From Planctomycetaceae bacterium (GTDB lineage Bacteria; Planctomycetota; Planctomycetia; Pirellulales; PNKZ01): a stretch of DNA of 45,495 bases. The stretch's first letter is position 1, and the number at the start of each line of letters is the position of its first letter. Positions 35,725 to 42,465 of this stretch are shown here, one piece after another. The position numbers and the translations under genes were made by a program. The DNA is taken from assembly GCA_016793115.1 (NCBI GenBank), contig JAEUIN010000277.1:1-45495 (forward strand). Direction: 5' to 3'. The notes beneath the pieces were generated by a model that was not told where the DNA came from, made no database searches, and saw nothing but the letters and a program-made list of their open reading frames with translations.

Positions 35725-36576
35725 TTAGAACCGTCCGGCCGCGGCGTCGTCCCAGCCGACGATCGGCGTCTTCTTCCCCATCACGAAGATTTCCACGCGG
35801 CGCGACGTCGGCGCCGCCGGCGAGGTCGACGCGCCCGGCTTTCCGCCTCCCAAGCCGCTCACGCCGATCTGTTCGCTGCGCAGGCCGACCTTGCGCAGGA
35901 ACTCGGCCACAGCCAGCGCCCGCTCGGTTCCCAAGCGATGCTCATCGGCCGATGCGCTCGGCGATGCGGCTCCCGGCGTCTGCGCCGGCGACGACGCTCC
36001 GTCCGACGCGCGGCCGACGACCAGCACCCGCAGTTCCTTCGCCCCCGGCTCGGCGAACAGCGAGGCGAACTCGCTGAGCACCTTCTGCGACTCGGGCGTC
36101 ATCCGCGCGTCGCGCCCCTCGAAGGCCAGCTCCGCATCGAGCTTGTAGGCCCCGGTCGCCTCGTCGAAGCGGAGCAGCGGATACCGCTTGGCGAGTTGTT
36201 CGATGCCGTCGTCGCGCAGCGGCGCGATGCCGGTGAGCGTCGCTCCGCGAACGAGTTCCTTGACTTGCGTCTGCACCTTTTCACGCTCTACCTGGAAGTT
36301 GGCCAGCCGCTTCTTGTCGGCATCGGAGCGTTGCTCCAAAGTCGCGAGTTCTTTTTCGGCCTCGAGCAGCTGATCTTCCAACTTCCGCGCGTGGCTCTTG
36401 AGATTCGCAATCTCAGCCAACTGCGCCTTCGACTGCTCGCTCAGAATGCGGGCCTGCGTTTCGGCGGCGTTGAATTGCGTCTTGGGCACGAAGCCGCAAC
36501 CGGAGAAGAGCGCAAGCGCAACGGGCGTCGAGCGCCGTGCGGTGCTCAGCCAAGAATGAGACATCGTGTTTCGCAT
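35725..36576 (-). CDS. OmpA-like lipoprotein (peptidoglycan-binding domain)
   Basis: A 283-residue protein with a lipoprotein-like signal (LFSGC, C27; the residue at -3 is atypical), then a coiled coil (about 38-110, many Lys/Glu/Leu/Gln), then an OmpA/MotB-type domain (about 120-275). The latter has TPESQKVLSEFASLF, ELRVLVVGRASD, LGTERALAVAEFLRKVGL and SRRVEIFVM, which give the peptidoglycan-binding fold. A Pro/Ser/Ala-rich insert of about 20 residues breaks the segment between GRASD and LGTERA, and another short one (GASTSPAAPTS) precedes SRRVEI. It probably anchors outer or inner membrane to peptidoglycan. AAGGGAA lies about 8 bases upstream of the start at 36576. Confidence 0.85.
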   Translation of the reverse strand: MRNTMSHSWLSTARRSTPVALALFSGCGFVPKTQFNAAETQARILSEQSKAQLAEIANLKSHARKLEDQLLEAEKELATLEQRSDADKKRLANFQVEREKVQTQVKELVRGATLTGIAPLRDDGIEQLAKRYPLLRFDEATGAYKLDAELAFEGRDARMTPESQKVLSEFASLFAEPGAKELRVLVVGRASDGASSPAQTPGAASPSASADEHRLGTERALAVAEFLRKVGLRSEQIGVSGLGGGKPGASTSPAAPTSRRVEIFVMGKKTPIVGWDDAAAGRF

Positions 36577-36640
36577 CGTTCGATTCCCTTCGAACTTCGC
36601 CTAGTCGGGCGCCGCGGGCGGCTTGTCCACCCGGGCCTTC

Positions 36641-36671
36641 GACACCGGCGGCAAGCCGCCGGTGCCACCCT
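36641..36671. repeat. dispersed hairpin repeat, copy 1 (ACCGGCGGC...GCCACCCTG)
   Basis: CACCGGCGGC (36643-36652), AA, and its exact complement (36655-36664), followed by CCACCCTG. A diverged copy lies at 44626-44658. The element lies between the HTH gene stop and the OmpA start. Confidence 0.55.
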
Positions 36672-36723
36672 GTATCTCGTCTTGCGGAAAACGCCGCGGA
36701 GGGCGTTCCCCTACGAACTCCAA

Positions 36724-38022
36724 TTATTTTCGCACGCCGGGAATCATGTCCATCAACGTGCTGTTGATCGACATCGGCGAATCCCAGCTCCACATGTTGC
36801 GGATGATGTCGTACATCATGATCCCGGTCACGGCCATCAGCACGGCGCACACGGTGAGGGCAGCGATCGAGCCGACGCCGAAATGCGTGTCGGGCACGGT
36901 GCCGTAGCCGCCGGCCATCGCCGGAGCGCCGCCGTAACCGCCGCCGCCGAAGTCGCCGCCGAGAGCGTCGCTCAAACCGGGCACTTCGCCGGCCAAGAGC
37001 GTGGCCGTGGCGTCGTCGCCGCCGAAGTCGCCGTCGAGCGCGATGACTTGCGAGCCGCTGTCGGTCGAGTCGTCGCCTAAGTCCATCGAGGGCGTCAGCA
37101 GGAAGTCGTCGTCGGCCTTGATGTCGGATTCGTCGCCGATCGATTGCGCCAAACCGCTCGCGCCGGAGAGATCCAAGTCGTCCAGCAACATGCCGCTGTC
37201 TTGCGGCGAAAGCAGGTTGATTCCGCTGCCGCCGACGTTGCGGGTCACGTCGCTGCCCGAATCGCCGAACACGCTCTCTTCATCGCGAATCTTCATGTTG
37301 ATCGACGACGGCGCCGGCTTGTCGGCCAGTTCGGCCGTGAGCATCGTCTTGCCGGCCGACATCGAGCCGCCGATGCCCGACGGCGTCGGTCCGGAGAGCA
37401 CGTTGGAATCGCCCGCCAAGCGGACGTCGCTCCCCATGATGCCCAGGCCGCTGTCGCCGCCGAGCACGAGATCGTCGTCGTTGTCGGGCTTCGGCGGCGA
37501 TTTCTTCGTCACCGACGAATCGTCGAGCGTCAGGCCGGAATCGCCGAGCAGGTTCAAATCGGAGGTGCCGCTCGAAAGGTTCAGATCCGAACCGCCCGCG
37601 GCAGGTTGCTTCACGTCGGAACCGCCCGGAAGGCTCAAGTCGGACAGGCCCGACGACAAATTCAGATCGGAGCCGGTGGTGAGATGGAGATCGCTGTCGG
37701 GTTTCTTCGACTTGCCGCCGATTACGGTGCTCGAGCCGGGGCCGGAGTCGCCGAGTTCGAATTCGCTGAGCACGACTTGCTCGGAGTCGCCGAGATCGAC
37801 CGGAAGATCGAGACCGGAAAGGCCGGGGGAGGAACCGCCGGCGACGGAACCGCCGCCGGAGCGTTCGGCCGCGAGGCGTTCGACGTCTTCCTGCTTGAAT
37901 TTCCAGCTGCCGCCGTCGCGATAGCCGTAAAGCTCTTGGCGTTGCCGCAGATCGCCGACTTCGGCTTGCGTGACGCCGAGCAGGTTCGCGGCTTCTTCCA
38001 GCGTGATGAGTTTACCGGCCAT
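36724..38022 (-). CDS. Excisionase/MerR-type HTH protein with acidic repeats and C-terminal membrane helix
   Basis: A 432-residue protein in three parts. Residues 1-55 are a helix-turn-helix of the excisionase type (LITLEEAANLLGVTQAEV, then YGYRDGGSWKFKQEDVERL). Residues about 60-345 are low complexity, rich in Asp, Ser, Gly and Leu, with degenerate repeats such as GGSDLNLSSG, TSDLNLLGDSG and GGDSGLGIMGSD. Residues about 393-415 form one membrane helix (ALTVCAVLMAVTGIMMYDII), followed by a short tail. It looks like a DNA- or protein-binding head held at the membrane by a long acidic tether. No family role is known to me. The ATG at 38022 has GGAGG about 11 bases upstream. A small secreted-protein gene lies 91 bases upstream. 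Confidence 0.8.
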   Translation of the reverse strand: MAGKLITLEEAANLLGVTQAEVGDLRQRQELYGYRDGGSWKFKQEDVERLAAERSGGGSVAGGSSPGLSGLDLPVDLGDSEQVVLSEFELGDSGPGSSTVIGGKSKKPDSDLHLTTGSDLNLSSGLSDLSLPGGSDVKQPAAGGSDLNLSSGTSDLNLLGDSGLTLDDSSVTKKSPPKPDNDDDLVLGGDSGLGIMGSDVRLAGDSNVLSGPTPSGIGGSMSAGKTMLTAELADKPAPSSINMKIRDEESVFGDSGSDVTRNVGGSGINLLSPQDSGMLLDDLDLSGASGLAQSIGDESDIKADDDFLLTPSMDLGDDSTDSGSQVIALDGDFGGDDATATLLAGEVPGLSDALGGDFGGGGYGGAPAMAGGYGTVPDTHFGVGSIAALTVCAVLMAVTGIMMYDIIRNMWSWDSPMSINSTLMDMIPGVRK

Positions 38023-38113
38023 GAGCTGTTGTGCCTCCGCGCACCACTGAGCCGGCGAATTCGCCGGCGGGTTGGGCTCTTGCGAAGGGGCGTGCGGCCG
38101 TGCTTCGCAAAAG

Positions 38114-38461
38114 CTACCTGTGTTGTTCGACCAAGGTACGAATCTCACGCGGCAGCGGAGTCGTACCGTTGAATTCCGCCAGTTGCAGATCCCATTGAAA
38201 CGCGCGCACGCTTTTCAACGAAACCTCGCCCGTCGCGCCTTCGATCAGGTAGACGGCCATGACGCGCGTCTTCGGATCGATGATCGTGACGAGTTGGCGA
38301 TTCTCCGCGGCCGGAGCGACGGAGGTGATTAAGTCGCCGTTGAGACCCGGCTGCCAAGCCGAAACCGGCTCGGCATGCGCCGACGCGCCCCACGGATAAA
38401 CACCGATCGCCGCGACCACAAGAATCGCGCTGAGCAAAGCTCCAACCGCCGCAGCTTTCAT
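38114..38461 (-). CDS. Small secreted protein of unknown function
   Basis: A 115-residue protein with a signal peptide or N-terminal membrane anchor (hydrophobic residues 5-22, then ASAHAEP) and a compact domain of about 75 residues, containing QLVTIIDPKTRVMAVYLIE and SLKSVRAFQWDLQLAEFNG. No family name is recognised, though the domain looks well folded. The start at 38461 has AGGTG about 7-11 bases upstream and a good promoter 53 bases beyond. It lies directly upstream of the membrane-tethered HTH gene, so the two may work together, which is inference. Confidence 0.75.
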   Translation of the reverse strand: MKAAAVGALLSAILVVAAIGVYPWGASAHAEPVSAWQPGLNGDLITSVAPAAENRQLVTIIDPKTRVMAVYLIEGATGEVSLKSVRAFQWDLQLAEFNGTTPLPREIRTLVEQHR

Positions 38462-38903
38462 AGAGCACCTAAAAGCTGTACTGGTAAGGGAATTGGAGCT
38501 CCCTGCATCAATCATTTTAAGAAGCTCCGGGTTGAATTCAAGAAAAATGCGGGGTTTGAGCGGTTTGCTCCGGCAGCCGCTTCGCTACGACCGGTGCCGA
38601 CGGCGCGACCGTCCGACAAGTGCCCCCGCAATCGGTAGACCGGCCACCCTCTAACCCGCCGCGTCGGCACGCGGAATCGGGGCCCTTCACGAGGGGGCGG
38701 AAGTGTAGGACTGTGCCGGTTTTATCGCAAGATCACCCGGACTTCCGCCGGCCGTCGGCACGCGCCGGCGATGGTTTTCCGGCCTACCCGGCCGGCGGCG
38801 GCGTTCTACAATCGCAAGGCGAGCCGCATTTGTCTCGTTGGTGCCGGCCCAAGGGCTTGCAGCCGCCGCCGCTCACGATCTCTCATGCTTCTCGGAACCG
38901 CGC
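38462..38903. other. 442-base divergent intergenic region
   Basis: It holds the minus-strand promoter at 38514-38541 and, for the plus strand, TACAAT at 38807-38812, which could be the queC -10 box (no clear -35). A GC-rich inverted stretch lies near 38778-38800. I see no convincing gene, and no preQ1-type riboswitch pattern before queC. Confidence 0.5.
38514..38541 (-). promoter_or_regulatory. promoter of the small secreted protein gene
   Basis: On the minus strand TTGAAT (38541-38536) and TAAAAT (38519-38514) are 16 bases apart in a locally AT-rich stretch, about 53 bases before the start codon. Confidence 0.5.
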
Positions 38904-39584
38904 ATGATCTCCTCGCCGCGCCCCGACGCCGTCGGCCTTTTGATCAGCGGCGGCCTCGATAGCGGCATTCTTTTGGCCGATTTACTGCGACGCGGTCGTG
39001 ACGTTCAGCCGCTGTATGTCCGCGCGGGCCTGCACTGGGAGCCGGCGGAGCTAGCGGCGTTGCAACGCTTACTCGCTCACTTCGCCCGCCCCGCGCTCCG
39101 GCCGTTGGTTACGTTCGATATGAACTTGGCCGACGTGTACGGCGGGCATTGGAGCGTCACCGGAGTCGGGGTGCCGGGTGCGGCGACGCCCGATGAAGCG
39201 GTTTACCTGCCGGGCCGCAACGCGCTGCTGCTGATTAAGCCGGCGATCTGGTGTGCGCTGCACGGCGTCGAGGAACTCGCTCTCGCCGCGCTCGGCAGCA
39301 ATCCGTTTGCCGATGCGACGCCGGAATTCTTCGCCGGGCTGGAGCGCACGTTGAGCCTGGCCACTTCGAAACCGCTGCGATTCACGAAGCCGTTCGGGAA
39401 GCTGCACAAAGACGAAGTGATGCGGCTCGGCCGCGGCCTGCCGCTGGAACTCACATTCTCCTGCATCGCGCCGGCCGACGGCCTGCATTGCGGCGAATGC
39501 AACAAATGCGAGGAGCGGCGAAACGCCTTCCGCGCTTCAAAACTCCCGGATCCGACTTGCTACGCCGCCGTCGGCAAGCGATAA
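38904..39584 (+). CDS. queC: 7-cyano-7-deazaguanine synthase (QueC-like)
   Basis: A 226-residue ATP-pyrophosphatase of preQ0 (queuosine precursor) synthesis, which converts 7-carboxy-7-deazaguanine to the nitrile. The PP-loop SGGLDS (15-20) is intact and the C-terminal zinc site reads CIAPADGLHCGECNKC, the four-cysteine pattern of QueC. The middle NALLL segment and LGSNPFADATPEFF fit the family. Start at 38904, just before the PP-loop, with GGAA about 7 bases upstream; the frame is open 66 bases further. QueD follows after 47 bases. QueE is not visible. Confidence 0.9.
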   Translation: MISSPRPDAVGLLISGGLDSGILLADLLRRGRDVQPLYVRAGLHWEPAELAALQRLLAHFARPALRPLVTFDMNLADVYGGHWSVTGVGVPGAATPDEAVYLPGRNALLLIKPAIWCALHGVEELALAALGSNPFADATPEFFAGLERTLSLATSKPLRFTKPFGKLHKDEVMRLGRGLPLELTFSCIAPADGLHCGECNKCEERRNAFRASKLPDPTCYAAVGKR

Positions 39585-39631
39585 GTCGAGACTCCGAAAA
39601 CTAAAAACTCGAAACCGAAAACTGTCTTCTC

Positions 39632-40039
39632 ATGTTCCGCGTCACGCGCCAGATCGACTTCTGCTACGGTCACCGACTGCTCAACTACGACGGCAAGTGC
39701 AAGTATCTGCACGGCCACAACGGCCGCGCGATCATCGCCATCGAAGCGGAGAAGCTCGACGACCGCGGGATGGTGCTCGACTTCTCCGACATCAAGCGCG
39801 TCGTCAGCCGTTGGATCGACGACAACCTCGACCATCGCATGCTGCTGCACCGCGACGATCCGGCCGTGCCGGTGCTGCGGCAGATGGGCGAACCGCTGTT
39901 TCTCACCGACACGAATCCCACGGCCGAGAACATCGCCAAGCTGATTTTCGACTTCGCCGTGAGCCAAGGCTTCCCGGTCGTCGAAACGCATCTCTGGGAA
40001 ACGCCGAACTGCTTCGCGACCTACGCGCCCTCGAAATGA
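39632..40039 (+). CDS. queD: 6-carboxy-5,6,7,8-tetrahydropterin synthase (QueD)
   Basis: A 135-residue T-fold enzyme of the QueD/PTPS family that makes 6-carboxytetrahydropterin for queuosine. The zinc histidines H14, H27 and H29 (YLHGHN) and the catalytic C23 (DGKCKYLHGH) are present. VLDFSDIKRVV, LDHRMLL and NPTAENIAKLI are conserved family segments, and ETHLWETPNCFATY ends the fold. It forms a unit with queC. There is no Shine-Dalgarno site; the leader has a short tandem of GAAAACT-like units (39595-39620). Confidence 0.95.
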   Translation: MFRVTRQIDFCYGHRLLNYDGKCKYLHGHNGRAIIAIEAEKLDDRGMVLDFSDIKRVVSRWIDDNLDHRMLLHRDDPAVPVLRQMGEPLFLTDTNPTAENIAKLIFDFAVSQGFPVVETHLWETPNCFATYAPSK

Positions 40040-40046
40040 CGGCATT

Positions 40047-40064
40047 CGTCGCGATCTCGCGACG
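40047..40064 (+). terminator. terminator-like hairpin after queD
   Basis: CGTCGCG, loop ATCT, and the exact complement CGCGACG, 8 bases after the queD stop, followed by GTTTC. The T-run is short, so termination is plausible but not certain. Confidence 0.4.
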
Positions 40065-40094
40065 GTTTCACGCCTCGCACGACACTTGCGCCCC

Positions 40095-40109
40095 GCCGGC
40101 GACGCCGGC
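40095..40109. repeat. GCCGGC-N3-GCCGGC intergenic element
   Basis: Two GCCGGC units separated by GAC, giving a 15-base inverted repeat. Same form as at 14890-14904 and 17205-17219. Confidence 0.35.
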
Positions 40110-40343
40110 TGATTTCGCGCGCAAAGTTCGACGCCGCCGAACTTTAGACATTTCGGCTTAAAGCCTCGCAAGCTTTTTCGGCACGGTCGCTGCATTCACT
40201 CGGGCAGGCCAACGACCTTACCTCGCCAAACGTCGCCTTCCGTGCGACGGCCCACCCGACGACCTGCGGATCGACGAGGGATGTTTACGCCGCCGGTCTG
40301 GGACGCGACGCCCGAACTCGTCGCCGTGCTGAAGGAGATAGTT

Positions 40344-40625
40344 ATGTTTCGTCTCGTGAAGTGGATCGCCGCTCCGGCCGTGCTGCTCGGCGCCTCGCTC
40401 GTCGGCGGCTCGCAAGAAGCGCAAGCTCAAGGCTACGGCTTCTCGTTCTATAGCGGCGGCGGCTACCCGAGCTACTACGGCTCGTCGTACGGCTACCGTT
40501 CCTACTACGGCAGCCCGTACTCGTCGTTCTACGGCGGCTACAACTCGTTCTACGGCTCCCCCGGCTTTATCGGCGTGCCGGTCCGTCCGTACTACGGCCA
40601 CCATCATCATCACCACTGCCGTTAA
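40344..40625 (+). CDS. Small secreted Tyr/Gly/Ser-rich protein ending in a natural His6
   Basis: A 93-residue protein with a signal peptide (residues 1-29, cleavage near AQA/QG). The mature part of about 64 residues is nearly all Tyr, Gly, Ser, Phe and Pro in loose repeats (SYYGSSYGYRSYYGSPYSSF) and ends in YYGHHHHHHCR. The start at 40344 is certain enough: AAGGAG (40332-40337) lies 6 bases upstream. No domain is recognised. Such composition fits an adhesive, wall-associated or metal-binding surface peptide, by inference. It shares the His6 plus YYG style with the protein at 4654-5343 but not its C-terminal domain. Confidence 0.78.
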   Translation: MFRLVKWIAAPAVLLGASLVGGSQEAQAQGYGFSFYSGGGYPSYYGSSYGYRSYYGSPYSSFYGGYNSFYGSPGFIGVPVRPYYGHHHHHHCR

Positions 40626-41163
40626 GCGGCGGCGGTGAACGGAACGCGGGGGGGGAAATAAAAACAGCCCGGGGCCTTGCGGCTCACCGGGCTGCTTCCC
40701 TCCCAGGCAATCTCGGCACGATATCTCGAAAACGTCGCGATCCGCACTTGGGGCGAATCGCGCTGCGGCGCGTCGTCTTGGAACGACGGCAAATCTGCTG
40801 CGGTGCCGTGAGCCTGTCCCTAGAAAACGTATCGACTCTCCCGGTCGCCGAACTTTGGCGGCGTTGTCCGGTCGCAGTGACTTTTCCTTCTACGAATTCC
40901 TTGCGGGGTCGTTCATCGCTTTTCCGTAAGCGACGCTGGGGTGTAACTCGTGCCGGCGTCGCTCCGCCGGCGGCCGCAAGCTTCCCGCAAACTCTCAAAA
41001 TTTCGCAAGCGGCAAACTTCGACTCATCAATCGCACCGACGACGCCGATTCTAACGGCGTCACGCGATAACGCGTCCGCGGTCGCGCGCCCCTCGGCGCA
41101 AAGTCCACGCGACGCCCAGCCGGTGCCGGCCGTGCCGGCCTCAATGCGGTCAGGAGAATTGCC
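40626..41163. other. 538-base region without a convincing gene
   Basis: After the hairpin at 40656-40694 there are open frames on both strands, but none has a protein-like composition with a start site. Inverted repeats lie at 40952-40971 (GCCGGCG/CGCCGGC) and 41042-41060 (ACGCCG/CGGCGT). This long leader may hold the promoter or an RNA element of the motor-like genes that follow; I could not find clear -35/-10 boxes. Confidence 0.4.
40656..40694 (-). terminator. hairpin with T-run on the minus strand
   Basis: CAGCCCGG and its complement CCGGGCTG enclose a 14-base loop. On the minus strand the hairpin is followed by TTTTTATTT, a standard Rho-independent terminator. On the plus strand, which carries the gene just upstream, no T-run follows. 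It may be bidirectional, or end an unseen minus-strand transcript. Confidence 0.55.
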
Positions 41164-42465
41164 GTGAGTCGTTTGAATCGTTTCGCCGCCGCCGTCGTCT
41201 CGTCGTCGATCCTCTGGGGCTCGCTCGCCGCGCTCGGCTTCTTCACGCTCATCCATACCGGCGCGCTCAACGACGACTTTTTCCGGCGCTACTTCGCCGG
41301 CCACTGGATCGAATACTGCGAAACGATCATGTTCTTCATCGGGCTCGCGCAGCTCATCCTCAAAGCCGGCGACATCGCCGAGCAGCGGGCCAAAGTGAAG
41401 AAGTTCCAGTTCGACGAAACGCTCCCCGTCGGCGACGCCGCCGACGAAGCCCGCGGTCTGATCGCCAAGCTCGACGAGGCCTCGCCCGGCGACAAGCAAT
41501 CGTATCTTCTCCAGCGGCTCCGCTCCGCGCTCGAGGGGGTCTGTCGCAAAGGCTCGGCCGACGGCCTCGAAGCCGACCTGCGGTTTCTCTCCGACATGGA
41601 CGCAGGCCGCGCGCACTCGTCCCACGCCATGGTCCGCATCATCATCTGGGCCATTCCGATTCTCGGCTTCCTCGGCACCGTGATCGGCATCACCGTGGCC
41701 ATCGCCGGTCTCGATCCGAAAATGCTCGAAAACTCGCTCCCGATCGTCACCTCGGGTCTCGGCGTGGCGTTCGACACCACGGCTCTCGCGCTGGCCCTCT
41801 CGATGGTGTTGATGTTCGGCCAGTTCTTCCTCGACAAACAAGAAGGCAAACTCCTCGAAGCGGTCGACGACCGCACGCTCACGCTGCTCACTCGGCGCTT
41901 CCCGCAACTCGGCGGCGAACACGACCCGCAACTACACGGCATCCGCCGCATGGGCGAAGCCGTGGTGACGTGCGTCGAGCGGCTCGTGCATCGCCAGGTC
42001 GAACTGTGGGAAGCGTCGTTCGAAACGGCCAAGACGCGTTGGGAAGACGTCGCCGCCGCCGGCCGCGAGCATCTCGAAGAAGGGCTCACCAAAGCGCTGA
42101 GCCGCACCATGAGCGAACACCGCAAGCACCTGCTCGCGAGCGAAGAAACCGCGGCCGAGCAAAACCGCAAGCACTGGCAACAAGTGCAGCAAGCTCTCGA
42201 AGCCTGCGCGGCGTCGAACGCTTCGCAGCAACACGAACTCCGCCGCCAAGGCGAAACGCTGCTCGGCGTCGTCGAAGGGGCGGCGCAAGTTCGCCGCCTG
42301 GAAGAAGCCCTTTCGAGCAACGTCGCCTCGCTCGCCTCGTCGCAGCACCTGCAAGAAACGCTGCTGAATCTCACCGCCGCCGTGAACTTGCTCAACTCCC
42401 GCTTGGAGAAGCTCACCCCCGTCGGCCACGGTTTCGGCGTCTCGTCGTTCGGGAAAGCGGCATGA
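41164..42465 (+). CDS. ExbB/MotA/TolQ-like proton-channel protein with long coiled-coil tail
   Basis: A 433-residue protein starting at GTG 41164 (AGGAG 7 bases upstream). Four membrane helices are seen: about residues 13-33, 44-65, 156-182 and 192-220. The last two carry the family pattern IPILGFLGTVIGI and GLGVAFDTTALALALSMVLMF, as in the channel-forming helices of ExbB, TolQ and MotA. A cytoplasmic loop of about 90 residues lies between helices 2 and 3, and a helical tail of about 210 residues follows helix 4 (many Glu/Gln/Arg/Leu/Ala). A long tail after the channel resembles ZorA of the Zorya defence system in layout only. It overlaps the next gene by ATGA. Predicted role: five-fold ion channel driving the two partner proteins. 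Confidence 0.88.
   Translation: MSRLNRFAAAVVSSSILWGSLAALGFFTLIHTGALNDDFFRRYFAGHWIEYCETIMFFIGLAQLILKAGDIAEQRAKVKKFQFDETLPVGDAADEARGLIAKLDEASPGDKQSYLLQRLRSALEGVCRKGSADGLEADLRFLSDMDAGRAHSSHAMVRIIIWAIPILGFLGTVIGITVAIAGLDPKMLENSLPIVTSGLGVAFDTTALALALSMVLMFGQFFLDKQEGKLLEAVDDRTLTLLTRRFPQLGGEHDPQLHGIRRMGEAVVTCVERLVHRQVELWEASFETAKTRWEDVAAAGREHLEEGLTKALSRTMSEHRKHLLASEETAAEQNRKHWQQVQQALEACAASNASQQHELRRQGETLLGVVEGAAQVRRLEEALSSNVASLASSQHLQETLLNLTAAVNLLNSRLEKLTPVGHGFGVSSFGKAA

Larger units (their letters stand above)
40040..40343. other. 304-base gap after queD
   Basis: It contains a terminator-like hairpin (40047-40064), the GCCGGC-GAC-GCCGGC element (40095-40109), and a second small hairpin with T-run (AAAGC-CTCGCAA-GCTTTTT, 40160-40178). 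I see no gene. Confidence 0.5.

Noticed and set aside
38462..38903. preQ1 riboswitch upstream of queC
   Set aside because: No fitting hairpin followed by an A-rich tail with a pseudoknot partner was seen.
40684..41163. Minus-strand open frame that could explain the terminator at 40656-40694
   Set aside because: It is the tail of an open frame antisense to the channel gene, with no ribosome binding site or protein-like composition in the gap. An RNA is more likely than a protein.
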